Positions 8,466-16,921 of a DNA stretch of 64,000 nt are shown one piece after another. The stretch is from JBDHWI01 sp964590135 (GTDB lineage: Bacteria; Chloroflexota; Anaerolineae; J036; Brachytrichaceae), in contig CAZPVX010000010.1 of NCBI GenBank assembly GCA_964590135.1, positions 75,014 through 139,013 of the forward strand, read 5' to 3'. The notes under the pieces were generated by a model. That model saw nothing but the letters and a program-made list of their open reading frames with translations, was not told the DNA's origin and did not search any database. A program made the translations under genes and the position numbers. Every line of letters starts with the position of its first letter. Within the stretch, counting starts at the first letter, position 1.

Positions 8466-9245
8466 ATGGTTGTCTTTTTTATGATCGACGGCATGCGGCC
8501 CGATGCGATTGCCGCAGCCGACTGCCCAAACCTGACCGCGTTGATGAAGCGCGGCGCGTATTCGCTCAAGGCGCAAAGCGTGATGCCCTCGATCACCCTG
8601 CCGTGCCACACCTCCATCTTTCACAGCGTGCCGCCGACGCGACATGGCATCACCAGCAACGTGTGGTCGCCATTCGCGCGGCCGCTGCCCGGGCTGGTCG
8701 ACCTTGCCAAGCAGCAACTTGGCCTGCGCTGTGCGTTCTTCTACAACTGGGAGGAATTGCGCGACCTGAGCCGGCCTGGCCATCTCGCATATTCGTATTT
8801 CGTCGAGGCGGCCTATGTGGAGCACGGCGACGACTTGATGGCGGACGAAGCGGCGCAACGCATCCCGCAGGAGAAATATGACTTCAGCTTTGTCTACCTT
8901 GGCACGGTCGATACCTTCGGCCATTTGCACGGCTGGATGTCGCCGGAATATCTGGCGCAATTGACGCGCGTGGATCGGCAGTTTGGGCGCATCGTCGACG
9001 CGCTGCCGGCGGACGCGTCGATCGTGGTGCAGGCGGATCACGGCGGGCACGAGCGCAGCCATGGCACGGAGATGGCGGAAGACATGACGATTCCGTGGAT
9101 TGCTGCGGGGCCGGCGTTCAAGCAAGGCTACGAGATTCAAGCCCCAGTCAGCCTGCTCGACACTGCGCCGACCATCGCGCGCCTGCTCGGTATAAAGCCG
9201 CATCCGCATTGGGAGGGCCGTTGCGTCGATGAAGCTTTTGCGTAA
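8466..9245 (+). CDS. Type I phosphodiesterase / nucleotide pyrophosphatase family protein
   Basis: A 259-residue alkaline-phosphatase-superfamily enzyme. Metal-binding Asp8 sits in FFMIDGMRPD, the likely nucleophile Thr44 in MPSITLPCHTSI, and further metal ligands in GTVDTFGHLHG and ADHGGHERSHG. The family hydrolyses phosphodiester or pyrophosphate bonds of nucleotides and similar compounds. No signal peptide is visible, so it is probably cytoplasmic, and at 259 residues it is shorter than typical NPP proteins, suggesting a minimal catalytic core. It follows the chaperonin gene by 22 bp and may be co-transcribed with it, although no strong ribosome binding site is seen. Confidence 0.85.
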   Translation: MVVFFMIDGMRPDAIAAADCPNLTALMKRGAYSLKAQSVMPSITLPCHTSIFHSVPPTRHGITSNVWSPFARPLPGLVDLAKQQLGLRCAFFYNWEELRDLSRPGHLAYSYFVEAAYVEHGDDLMADEAAQRIPQEKYDFSFVYLGTVDTFGHLHGWMSPEYLAQLTRVDRQFGRIVDALPADASIVVQADHGGHERSHGTEMAEDMTIPWIAAGPAFKQGYEIQAPVSLLDTAPTIARLLGIKPHPHWEGRCVDEAFA

Positions 9246-9280
9246 TCGACTTGACAACTTGTAATTATCAGGAGCAACCC

Positions 9281-9676
9281 ATGTCTAACCGGACTTCCCG
9301 GCCGATTGGCGTCACCATCCTCGCCATTCTCGCGCTTGTCACCGCCGCGGTGAATGTCTTTCACGCCTTGCAATATCTGGCCGTCTTCCCAGTCATCTTC
9401 GGCCCGGTCCGATTCTTCACCTTCAATTTGCTTGGCGCGCTTGGCTTTATTTTTCTGGCGGCGATCTGGGTGTGGGTGTTCCGCAAACTGTGGGGGCTTG
9501 AACCGCAAGGCTGGTCGTTCATGACCATTCTGGCAGTCATCAACATCGCCTTTGCGATCATCGCCATCCTCGGCTCCAGCACGCTTGGTGAAGAGTTGCC
9601 GGCGATCATCATCAATGTCATCGTGCTGGTCTATGCCTACAGTTCCGGCGTGAAGAAGGCCTTCAACATGCCATAG
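9281..9676 (+). CDS. Small four-helix membrane protein, function unknown
   Basis: 131 residues with four hydrophobic segments (about 10-32, 38-65, 75-98 and 103-122). The start at 9281 is set by AGGAG at 9270-9274; an in-frame extension to 9251 lacks such a signal. The layout (RPIGVTILAIL..., a basic loop after VWVFRKLW) resembles small integral membrane proteins of unknown role. It lies 35 bp after the phosphodiesterase gene and is followed by a clear terminator, so it probably ends that transcription unit. Confidence 0.7.
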   Translation: MSNRTSRPIGVTILAILALVTAAVNVFHALQYLAVFPVIFGPVRFFTFNLLGALGFIFLAAIWVWVFRKLWGLEPQGWSFMTILAVINIAFAIIAILGSSTLGEELPAIIINVIVLVYAYSSGVKKAFNMP

Positions 9677-9702
9677 CGCCGGCCTGGAAAAAGGTTGGAG
9701 AG

Positions 9703-9742
9703 CTGCTGCAGGCAACCGATGGCCTGCGGCAGTTTGCTTTTT
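9703..9742 (+). terminator. Rho-independent terminator after the chaperonin/phosphodiesterase unit
   Basis: Stem CTGCTGCAGGC (9703-9713) pairs with GCCTGCGGCAG (9722-9732) with one G-T wobble and an 8-nt loop, followed by TTTGCTTTTT. It lies 27 bp after the small membrane protein gene. Confidence 0.75.
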
Positions 9743-9932
9743 CCACGATTTGACAACTTGGGTGGGGTTGTTCATCATCGTTGAATAAAGCGCGCACACG
9801 TTGATGCGCTGTGTCAGACGCCCATTTCCACCGATTGGGAGGCGATAGCTTATTCAAGAGACCTTGACAGCTTTGAACCAATAGGCGAAAACCAACCAAC
9901 CAACCCGACCTTATATTTCTGGAGGGTCCGAC

Positions 9933-11360
9933 ATGTTTGTGAAAAAAGAACCAATCAGCCGAAGAACGTTCTTGAGAGTGGCGTTGCTGGGGAGCGCGGC
10001 TGGCGCGCTGGCCGCCTGCGCTGCACCCCCAGCACCCGCCGCAACAAGTGCGCCGGCCGCCGCTGAGGCCACCACTGCGCCGGCCGCCGAAGCCCCTACC
10101 GAAGCGCCCGCCGCATCAACTGGCGGTGAAATGAAGGGTGAATTGATCTTCTGGGGACACGCCGATCACCCGATCTACGACGCCGGTCAGGCGTTTATGA
10201 AACTGCACCCGGATGTGAAATTCACCCAGGTTGAGATCACTGACGAGCGCACCACCAAGGTAGAAGCTGCGCTGGCTGCCGGCAGCGGCGCGCCTGATCT
10301 GAACTGGCTGGAAGCCAATGAAGTGCAGCAATACGGCTTGCGCGGCGTGCTGCTGGACGTGGACGAACTGGTCAAACAGTATGAAAAAGATCTGGTGCCG
10401 GCGAAAGCCGCTGAAGCGCGCGTGAAGGGCAAGTACTATGGCATGCCCGGCGACATCACCCCGAACACGCTGTGGCTGCGCGCCGACATCCTGGAGAAAG
10501 GCGGCGTAACTGATGTGCCAAAGGACGTCAAGTACGAGGATTTCTTGATGCTCGCCAAGCAGGTCAAGGAGAAGGCCGACTCCAGCATGTATGTCTTCAA
10601 CGAGGCCGGCGGCGGGCAAGGCACGCTGATGTTCCAGGTGCCGTTCTACCAACTCGGCGGCAACGTGTCGGACGAAACTGGCGAGAAGATCCTGTTCGAC
10701 GAGGGCGATGCAGCGGTCAAGGCGGTCGAATTTGCCAAGATGGCGTGGGATGCCAAAGCCGGCCTGGATGCCGAGTGGTTCTCTGCGCCATACTGGGGCG
10801 CCATCGGCGAAGGCAAGCTTGCCGGCACCTATTCACCGCCGTGGATGCGCGGCTTCTTCGAGGCTCAGCTCAAGGGGCCAGAGGAAGGCATTGGCAAGTG
10901 GAAGAGCGTGATCATCCCCGTCTACGAGGGCGGTGGCGCGCATCGCACCAACGTGTGGGGTGGCGCAACACTCGTTTCCTACACGCAGACCCAGGTGCCG
11001 GATCTGGTCAAGGAGTTCATGAAGTTCACCTTCTGCACCATGGAAGGCGCGCAGGTGACGGCTGACTGGGGCATCGTGCCGCCCTACCTGCCGTGGCTGA
11101 CCACCAAGCTGAAGGACGTCAAACAGACCTTGTTCTCTGATCAGACCTGGACCGATACGCTGAACGAAGCGCTGACGCTGATGCGCACAGATTTCTATCG
11201 CATGCCGGCATACGGGATCTCCAGCATCACGGGTGGCGCGCTGTGGGACAAGCATTTCATGCCGATGATGAAGGGCGAAGTCGACATCAAGGCCGGCGTG
11301 AAGGCGTGGGCCGATGACATCCGCACCGAAAATGCGAAGTTGATGGAGACGCTGAAGTAG
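9933..11360 (+). CDS. Carbohydrate ABC transporter substrate-binding lipoprotein (family 1)
   Basis: 475 residues. The N-terminus carries a Tat-like SRRTFLR motif followed by a hydrophobic core and lipobox LAAC, then an Ala/Pro/Thr-rich linker (about 30-65), an arrangement seen in many Chloroflexota binding proteins. The mature part has the family 1 solute-binding pattern: ELIFWGH, GSGAPDLNWLEANE, GKYYGMPGD, and late aromatic residues lining a sugar cleft. It would capture a sugar or oligosaccharide outside the membrane for the two permeases downstream. CTGGAGGG precedes the ATG. A perfect 11-bp hairpin lies just after the stop and may keep expression of this gene above that of the permeases. 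Confidence 0.92.
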   Translation: MFVKKEPISRRTFLRVALLGSAAGALAACAAPPAPAATSAPAAAEATTAPAAEAPTEAPAASTGGEMKGELIFWGHADHPIYDAGQAFMKLHPDVKFTQVEITDERTTKVEAALAAGSGAPDLNWLEANEVQQYGLRGVLLDVDELVKQYEKDLVPAKAAEARVKGKYYGMPGDITPNTLWLRADILEKGGVTDVPKDVKYEDFLMLAKQVKEKADSSMYVFNEAGGGQGTLMFQVPFYQLGGNVSDETGEKILFDEGDAAVKAVEFAKMAWDAKAGLDAEWFSAPYWGAIGEGKLAGTYSPPWMRGFFEAQLKGPEEGIGKWKSVIIPVYEGGGAHRTNVWGGATLVSYTQTQVPDLVKEFMKFTFCTMEGAQVTADWGIVPPYLPWLTTKLKDVKQTLFSDQTWTDTLNEALTLMRTDFYRMPAYGISSITGGALWDKHFMPMMKGEVDIKAGVKAWADDIRTENAKLMETLK

Positions 11361-11376
11361 GCGCCCCCCACCCTGA

Positions 11377-11401
11377 CCCTCCCCCGCACGGCGGGGGAGG
11401 G
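11377..11401. promoter_or_regulatory. Intercistronic hairpin between binding protein and first permease
   Basis: CCCTCCCCCGC (11377-11387), loop ACG, GCGGGGGAGGG (11391-11401): a perfect 11-bp stem with no U-tract. The 3' arm overlaps the purine-rich ribosome binding site (AGGGGAG, 11398-11404) of the permease starting at 11412. It could stabilise the upstream mRNA and reduce permease translation. Confidence 0.6.
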
Positions 11402-11411
11402 GAGAAGCGCG

Positions 11412-12374
11412 ATGACACAAGCAGCCCAAACTACCAGCGTGCATCCTCCGCCTGGGCCGGCTCCCCAACACAAGACCTTGCTGCGCGAAATGTGGAAGCA
11501 CCGCATTGACTATCTTTTCATTGCGCCGTTCTTCATCGTCTTCGCTGTGTTCGGCATCTACCCCATGTTGTGGGGCTTGCGGCTCAGCCTGTCACGCTGG
11601 CCCGGCGGCCAGAAGCCGATGGAGTGGGTCGGCCTGAACAACTATCTCAGCCTGCTGACTGATGATCCGCTGATGGGCAAGGCGTTCGCCAATACGTTGA
11701 TTTTGCTGGCGTGGATCCTGCCAACCGGCCTGGCATTCGCCCTGGTTGTGGCGGTCATGCTGAATGCGCGCCGGCTGACTGGGCGCGGCGTGTTCCGCAC
11801 GATCTACTTTCTGCCGTTCGTCACGTCTGGCGTGGTTGTGGCCATCGTTTTCTCGCAGTTTCTCGACAAGAACTACGGTTGGGTGAATTTGCTGCTCGGC
11901 AAGGTGGGGATCGCGCCAGTGCCATGGCTGACCTCAGCCATCGGCGCGCAAATTTCAGTCACGCTGCTCTTGCACTGGATGGGCAGCGGCACGAATATCC
12001 TGATTTTCCTCGGCGCGCTGCAGGCCATCGACCGCGAAGTGTACGAGGCTGCCGAGATCGACGGCGCAAGCAACGTGCAGTCTTTCTTCCGCATCACCGT
12101 GCCGATGCTGCGGCCGGTGCTGCTGTTCATGATCATCACTGCGACCATTGGCTTGATCAACCTGTATGTGCAGGTGAAATTGTTGACCGGCGGCGGGCCG
12201 CAAAACAATACCTACACGCTGTTCATGCGCATGATGGACTTGATCGCCGGCAATCGCTTTGGGGAAGGCGCGGCACTCGGCTTTCTCATGGGTGTGATCG
12301 TCCTTATCATCACGTTCATTCAATTGCGATTGCTGAGCAATTGGTGGACGGTGGAAGGCAAGTTAAAGAAGTAG
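11412..12374 (+). CDS. Carbohydrate ABC transporter permease, MalF type
   Basis: 320 residues, six predicted membrane helices, the first around 40-60 (FIAPFFIVFAVFGIYPMLW). The EAA loop that docks the ATPase is clear: EVYEAAEIDGASNVQSFFRI, about residues 210-229. This is the first of two transmembrane subunits of a sugar importer. Translation probably starts at 11412, downstream of AGGGGAG that lies partly inside a stable hairpin. The matching ATPase (MsmK/UgpC type) is not in this window, as is common for importers sharing one ATPase. Confidence 0.93.
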   Translation: MTQAAQTTSVHPPPGPAPQHKTLLREMWKHRIDYLFIAPFFIVFAVFGIYPMLWGLRLSLSRWPGGQKPMEWVGLNNYLSLLTDDPLMGKAFANTLILLAWILPTGLAFALVVAVMLNARRLTGRGVFRTIYFLPFVTSGVVVAIVFSQFLDKNYGWVNLLLGKVGIAPVPWLTSAIGAQISVTLLLHWMGSGTNILIFLGALQAIDREVYEAAEIDGASNVQSFFRITVPMLRPVLLFMIITATIGLINLYVQVKLLTGGGPQNNTYTLFMRMMDLIAGNRFGEGAALGFLMGVIVLIITFIQLRLLSNWWTVEGKLKK

Positions 12375-12375
12375 C

Positions 12376-13311
12376 ATGGCAACACTTGCCCCCGCACCCC
12401 TGGCCAATGAGCGCAAGTCGCGCAAGTGGCGACGCATCTTGCGCGATGGCTTGCTGTATCTCTTCCTGATTACGCTGGCGGTGATCTTCATGTTTCCGTT
12501 TTATTCGATGCTGGTCGGGTCACTGATGCCAAAGGATGAGTTGTTCCGCTCGTATCCGGTGCTGTGGCCGCCGGACGGCCCGCAGTTGACTGCCTACAAG
12601 CTTTTGTTGCAAATCGCCTCGCCGGAAGAGGTGAAGCAATCGACGCTGCAAAATATCAACAACTACAACTTCCCGCGCTACATCTTCAACACGCTGTTGA
12701 TCGCCGGCGTGGCCGTGGCGCTGCAAGTGTTCCTCAACACGCTCGCCGGCTACACTTTTGCCAAGCGCAATTTCCCCTTCAAGAATCAACTGTTCAGTGT
12801 GGTGATGGCGACGCTGCTGCTGCCGACGGCGTTGAACTTCGTGCCGTTCTACCTCCTGGTCACGGTCACCTTTGGCTGGGGCAACACCTATCTGCCGTTC
12901 TGGATTCCCAGCGCGGCCACCGCCTTTGGCATCTTCATGATGCGTCAATTCATCGCTTCGACCATTCCCGATGAGATCATCGACTCGGCGACGATCGATG
13001 GCGCGTCGCAGTTCGCCATCGCCACGCGCATTGTCATGCCGATCATGGCCGGCGGCATGGTGGTGCTGGGCATCCTCACCTTCGTTGGCATCTACAACGA
13101 GTATGTGCTGACCAATCTCATCATCAGCAAACCTGACCTGCGCACGGTGCAGTTGTTCCTCGCCAACTTCAAGGCGGCCAGCATCCGCGCACCGCAATAT
13201 GACCTGCTGTTCGCCGGCAGCGTCATGGCCACCATCCCGCTGCTCGTCATCTTCTTCGTCTTCCAGCGCCGGCTGGTTGAAGGTGTGATGTCTGGCGCTC
13301 TAAAGGGCTGA
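12376..13311 (+). CDS. Carbohydrate ABC transporter permease, MalG type
   Basis: 311 residues starting one base after the stop of the MalF-type gene, so translation is likely coupled. The N-terminal helix is at about 25-47, and the second-subunit signature SLMPKDELFRSYPVLWP follows at about 50-66. The EAA motif reads EIIDSATIDGASQFAIATRI (about 196-215). The pair of permeases forms the channel. The periplasmic loop between the first two helices is longer than usual, with an insertion around residues 75-105 (SPEEVKQSTLQNINNYNFP), which may contact the binding protein. Confidence 0.93.
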   Translation: MATLAPAPLANERKSRKWRRILRDGLLYLFLITLAVIFMFPFYSMLVGSLMPKDELFRSYPVLWPPDGPQLTAYKLLLQIASPEEVKQSTLQNINNYNFPRYIFNTLLIAGVAVALQVFLNTLAGYTFAKRNFPFKNQLFSVVMATLLLPTALNFVPFYLLVTVTFGWGNTYLPFWIPSAATAFGIFMMRQFIASTIPDEIIDSATIDGASQFAIATRIVMPIMAGGMVVLGILTFVGIYNEYVLTNLIISKPDLRTVQLFLANFKAASIRAPQYDLLFAGSVMATIPLLVIFFVFQRRLVEGVMSGALKG

Positions 13312-13335
13312 AATCGCAGATAATGCACACCTTGT

Positions 13336-14178
13336 ATGCACTCGAAACATTACGATGAACCCGCCTCGATCTTCGCGCTTGCGCCGCTGCCGGCCGGCCA
13401 GTGCCTGGCGGCGACCGAGCAGGGCTTGTGGCAATTCAACGGCCAGACATGGGCGCAAGTCGCGCCGCAGTTTGCGCAGGTGCCGCTCACCTCTGTGGCC
13501 GCGCACGGCGGCGTCTGGCTGATTGGCTCTGCCGGCGACATTGCCATCTCACGCGATGCCGGCGCAACCTGGGGGCTGGCGCAACTGCCGGTGAAGGCGC
13601 ACGTGCTGGCGCTCGCCATGTCACCGGCGTTCGACCGAGACGGCATTGCACTGGCCGCGACGGCGAGCGATGGGGTGCTGCGCAGCGCCGACGGCGGCTT
13701 GACCTGGCACGCCTGGAACTTCGGTCTGCTCGACCTTGCGATCAACGCCATCGCGCTTTCCCCTCATTTTGGCGACGATACGATGTGCTTCGCAGCCAGC
13801 GATCACGGCGTGTTCATCAGCACGAATGGCGGGCGCGCGTGGCAGGAGTTGCCGGCCGGCATGGAGAACGGCCCGTTCACTGCGCTGGCTGTGTCCAATG
13901 GAAATCAGGATGCCGTGCTGCTCGCCGGCACCGAGGGCAGCGGCCTGTGGAAGGCTGCGGCGCCCTTTGACCGGTGGCAGAAGGTAAAAGCGCTGCGCGC
14001 CGAGGAGATCAACTTCGTGCTGCCGGCCGCTGCCTCTGCAACGACCGGCGTGTATGCCGCCGACGGCGCGAAGTGGACCAAGCTGTCAGAAGAGAACGAT
14101 GTGGTGTGCATGGCAACGCTCGACGACGGCACGCTGGTGTGCGGCACCGCCGGCGCCGGCGTCTGGCACGCGAAGTAA
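13336..14178 (+). CDS. BNR/YCF48-like beta-propeller protein
   Basis: 280 residues of repeated propeller blades with Asp-box-like motifs (ISRDAGATWG, RSADGGLTWHAW, ISTNGGRAWQEL). Such Asp-box propellers occur in sialidases, photosystem assembly factor HCF136/YCF48 and glycan-active proteins. There is no signal peptide and no sialidase catalytic Arg triad that I can recognise, so it is probably a non-enzymatic scaffold or sugar-associated cytosolic protein. It is 24 bp after the second permease on the same strand and probably belongs to the importer operon. Its 3' end faces the mannonate-dehydratase-like gene across an inverted repeat. Confidence 0.7.
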   Translation: MHSKHYDEPASIFALAPLPAGQCLAATEQGLWQFNGQTWAQVAPQFAQVPLTSVAAHGGVWLIGSAGDIAISRDAGATWGLAQLPVKAHVLALAMSPAFDRDGIALAATASDGVLRSADGGLTWHAWNFGLLDLAINAIALSPHFGDDTMCFAASDHGVFISTNGGRAWQELPAGMENGPFTALAVSNGNQDAVLLAGTEGSGLWKAAAPFDRWQKVKALRAEEINFVLPAAASATTGVYAADGAKWTKLSEENDVVCMATLDDGTLVCGTAGAGVWHAK

Positions 14179-14180
14179 TG

Positions 14181-14250
14181 TCTCTCGCAAGGGCGCAACA
14201 GCGCAAAGCCGGCAAGCAAAGCCCGTGCCGCTTGACGCCTTTGCGAGAGA
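14181..14250. terminator. Inverted repeat between convergent genes (bidirectional terminator or dispersed repeat)
   Basis: TCTCTCGCAAGGGCG (14181-14195) is matched 14/15 by the reverse complement of CGCCTTTGCGAGAGA (14236-14250). It fills the 84-bp gap between convergent stop codons. Its core resembles the inverted repeat at 19511-19592, so it may belong to a dispersed family. Confidence 0.5.
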
Positions 14251-14262
14251 TCAAGTCGATCG

Positions 14263-15264
14263 TTACTGCGAGACTGCGTTCACGGCCTGCAGCAACCCCT
14301 TCATGTAGCCGGTGGCGAAGGCGCGCCCGCGATGGTTCCAGGGCGTATCGTTCACCATCTTCGGCACGTGGTCGTCAATCAGGAAGCCCTTGAAGCCGGT
14401 CTCCTTGAGCTTCAGCATGACCTTGAACATGTCGCTGTTGCCCTCGTCGATGAAGCACTCCGTGAAATCATCCCCGCCGCCCTTCACATCACGGAAGTGG
14501 ATGTAGAACAGCCGGCCCTGCCGGCCGAAGTGATCGATGCTTTCCAGCACGCCGGCGCCGGCGCGCATCTCGCTCCAGCAGCCGTGGCAGTAATCCAGGC
14601 CGTGCATCGGGCTGGGGTGGGTGTCCATCGCGCGCTTGAAATTTTCAAAGTTGCGGAACAGGCGCGGGATGCCGCCGAGAATCGGCACAGGCGGGTCGTC
14701 GGGGTGCAGCGCCATGCGCACGTTGTATTCCTCGGCCACCGGCAAAATGCGCTGCATGTACCAGTCGTAGTTCGCCCACATCTCGTCTTCGTTGTAAACG
14801 CGGTCATATGACAGCGGCGCCTGGCTGGCGAGGTTGGCGTGGAAGCCGTTGCTGATTGCGCCACCGCGAATGGGCGTGGTGTTCTGTGTGCGCCACACGC
14901 CGGTGGCGATGAAGTGATAACCGAAGATGGGGATGCCGGCGCGCCCGAGATTGCGGATCGTCTCCTGCATGTTCTCCAACTGTTGCTCGCGGCCTTCCTG
15001 GCCGAGCATGATCTTGTTGTAGAAGTGGATCGGCACGTTCTCGATGGCGATCAGTCGCAGGCCGCGGTCCTCAGCGCGCGTCTTCAGGTGCAGCATGTCC
15101 TGAAATTCAAGCCGGCCGGTGTCCTTCATCGTCGCCGGCAGGTTGTACAGGTTCATCTGCACATCTTCGAGACCCATCTGCAGGGCGAACTCGAGAAACT
15201 CATCGCTCAGCTCGTTCACCTGGCCGATGCCGATGCGCATGGGAAGGGTGTTGATGTCGATCAT
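14263..15264 (-). CDS. Mannonate dehydratase-like TIM-barrel enzyme (UxuA family)
   Basis: 333 residues. UxuA-like features include MRIGIGQ with the following strand, IENVPIHFYNKIMLGQEGR, FGYHFIATGVWR, and the metal-site segment MALHPDDPPVPILGGIPRLF, then GLDYCHGCW and FIHFRDVKGGGDDFTECFIDEG-type residues near the C-terminus. Mannonate dehydratase converts D-mannonate to 2-keto-3-deoxygluconate in glucuronate breakdown, using Mn or Fe. It is a little shorter than E. coli UxuA (394), like many UxuA homologues outside Proteobacteria. Its convergence with the sugar importer operon suggests the imported compound contains uronate. A palindrome 28 bp upstream may be its operator. Confidence 0.85.
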   Translation of the reverse strand: MIDINTLPMRIGIGQVNELSDEFLEFALQMGLEDVQMNLYNLPATMKDTGRLEFQDMLHLKTRAEDRGLRLIAIENVPIHFYNKIMLGQEGREQQLENMQETIRNLGRAGIPIFGYHFIATGVWRTQNTTPIRGGAISNGFHANLASQAPLSYDRVYNEDEMWANYDWYMQRILPVAEEYNVRMALHPDDPPVPILGGIPRLFRNFENFKRAMDTHPSPMHGLDYCHGCWSEMRAGAGVLESIDHFGRQGRLFYIHFRDVKGGGDDFTECFIDEGNSDMFKVMLKLKETGFKGFLIDDHVPKMVNDTPWNHRGRAFATGYMKGLLQAVNAVSQ

Positions 15265-15292
15265 GGTTGGTAATTTGTGACTGGCAATTGGA

Positions 15293-15309
15293 TGATCAAA
15301 GTTTGATCA
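15293..15309. promoter_or_regulatory. Perfect palindrome upstream of the mannonate-dehydratase-like gene (candidate operator)
   Basis: TGATCAAA-G-TTTGATCA: two perfect 8-bp arms around one base, 28 bp before the start codon at 15264 on the minus strand. Size and symmetry fit a dimeric repressor site (GntR or LacI type), but no regulator of those families is in the window. Confidence 0.45.
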
Positions 15310-15405
15310 CCGTCAGTGAAGCACAGGTCGCGCATACGCGCCAATGCTGGATTTTGCCCCCAAGACGACTATCAAGATAGGCCTTTGGCACAACGAGGTC
15401 CAGCC

Positions 15406-16107
15406 ATGAAGCACCCATTATTTATTGTCTTTGTTGCAGCAGCGCTGCTTGTTGCGCAACCTGTTTTCGCCCAATCCCGACAAGATTTACCCGCCGGCGA
15501 CGATGCCATCGTCACCCGGATCGTGGATGGTGACACGATTGAAGTGCGCATCAACGACGCGCGCTTTACAGTGCGCTACATCGGCATTGACGCGCCGGAA
15601 ACGAAAGGCCCGCCGGCGCAGACCTGCCTCTCGCGCCAGGCCACTACCGCCAACAAGGCGCTGGTGTTGGGCAAGACGCTGCGCCTGGAGCGCGATGTGA
15701 GCGAGACCGACAGGTATGGCCGGTTATTGCGCTATGCCTACCTGCCCGACGGCACACTGGTGAACGAGAAACTCGTGCTGGATGGTTTTGCGTTGATCGC
15801 GACGTATCCGCCGGATGTGAAATACGTCGATGCGCTGGCGGCAGCACAGCAGAAAGCGCGCGAAAGCAACGCCGGCTTGTGGAGCAAGTGTCCGCAGCTG
15901 GCGGCTGCCGGCATTCGCTCGTCACAACCCGCCGCAACGGCGATTGCGCCGGCGGCAGACTGCGATCCTTCGTATCCCACAATTTGCATCCCACCCGGCA
16001 TCGATGATCTTGATTGTCCCGACATCCCGCATCGTCGCTTCGAGGTGCGCCCGCCAGACCCGCATCGCTTCGACGGCGACCACGACGGAATTGGTTGTGA
16101 GAAGTAG
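15406..16107 (+). CDS. Secreted thermonuclease-like (SNase) protein with C-terminal excalibur-like motif
   Basis: 233 residues. A signal peptide (MKHPLFIVFVAAALLVAQPVFAQ) ends near residue 23, so the ATG at 15406 was preferred over an in-frame upstream extension. The SNase domain follows: IVDGDTIEV, then the catalytic cluster FTVRYIGIDAPETKG (Arg, Asp, Glu in the S. aureus nuclease pattern) and RYGRLLRYAYL containing the second catalytic Arg. The C-terminal 35 residues end DPHRFDGDHDGIGCEK, an excalibur-type Ca-binding DxDxDGxxCE motif. The predicted role is extracellular nucleic-acid digestion. Confidence 0.88.
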   Translation: MKHPLFIVFVAAALLVAQPVFAQSRQDLPAGDDAIVTRIVDGDTIEVRINDARFTVRYIGIDAPETKGPPAQTCLSRQATTANKALVLGKTLRLERDVSETDRYGRLLRYAYLPDGTLVNEKLVLDGFALIATYPPDVKYVDALAAAQQKARESNAGLWSKCPQLAAAGIRSSQPAATAIAPAADCDPSYPTICIPPGIDDLDCPDIPHRRFEVRPPDPHRFDGDHDGIGCEK

Positions 16108-16114
16108 CGCCTGA

Positions 16115-16921
16115 TCAATGGCCGGTCGTCCCTGCCGGCGCAAGGCTTGCGCGCGCTTCATCGCATTCTTCGTCCACGCCGAACGGGTGCAAGAAGACGG
16201 TTTCGTTTGCAGTCAGTCGCGTCGTCACAACCCTGACCAGATCACGACTGCGCATCAGGCGCGCCTCCGCATGCCCCACGCTTCCGCGACGCTGCAAGCC
16301 CTCAGCTTCCAGCCAGCTGTCGACCAGGGCGAATTTCTGGCAGCAGTGATCAATCTCGCCATAGTGCACGCGCGAGAGCGCGCCGTTGACGCGTGCCACA
16401 ATGCTCTTCTTGCGCCGATAACGCACGCCTGCCAGCGACTCGGCCAAGTGGATCGTGGTATTGGCATCGTGCCCCACGCCCAGCAACAGCACCTGCCCAT
16501 CGAGTTCGCAGACGCGACCGACTGGACTGTCCAACCCGTGCGGCACGTCAAGCGGGTGCGGCGCCGTGATGCGGCTGGCTTCGGGGCCGCGCGCGGCGAA
16601 GGCGTGCGGGCTGTCGCTGCGCAGCACGGCGGGCAGGCGCCAGAAGGTCTCAGCGACGATGCCCATGCCGATGCACGGGGTGCGCAGCGGATCAAACGGT
16701 TGGTCGTCGTCATCGGTCATGCTGGGCATCACCAGTGTGCCGGCCGGCCCAACAGCCTCTTGCAATGCTGCGATCAGACCGAGTGGGCCGCCCTCGACTG
16801 GTTTGATCTGCGAGAAGGCGGCATGCACCAGCAGCGCGCAGCCTGGGATCACACCGAGATCGTGCATCTGGCGCGTCAGGCGCGCCAGGGGGATTGGTGC
16901 GCGCTGTTCAGTTGTCATCAT
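16115..16921 (-). CDS. AAC(3)-family N-acetyltransferase-like protein
   Basis: 268 residues matching the Antibiotic_NAT fold: LLVHAAFSQIKPVEGGP (canonical VHSSLSxLGxVxGG), GTLVMPSMTDD, and TPCIGMGIVAETFWRLPAVLRSDSPHAFAARGP, typical of AAC(3) enzymes. A late GEIDHCCQKF segment corresponds to the acceptor-site loop. Known members acetylate the 3-amino group of aminoglycosides, but others (YokD, FrbF) act on unrelated amines, so resistance is not implied. The start at 16921 overlaps the upstream kinase-like gene as ATGA, indicating translational coupling. The stop is 7 bp from the converging nuclease gene. Confidence 0.85.
   Translation of the reverse strand: MMTTEQRAPIPLARLTRQMHDLGVIPGCALLVHAAFSQIKPVEGGPLGLIAALQEAVGPAGTLVMPSMTDDDDQPFDPLRTPCIGMGIVAETFWRLPAVLRSDSPHAFAARGPEASRITAPHPLDVPHGLDSPVGRVCELDGQVLLLGVGHDANTTIHLAESLAGVRYRRKKSIVARVNGALSRVHYGEIDHCCQKFALVDSWLEAEGLQRRGSVGHAEARLMRSRDLVRVVTTRLTANETVFLHPFGVDEECDEARASLAPAGTTGH

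Noticed and set aside
9750..9778. TTGACA followed 17 bp later by CATCAT, a possible promoter for the binding-protein gene
   Set aside because: -10 match only 4/6; another TTGACA at 9864 also lacks a matching -10, so I could not choose between them.
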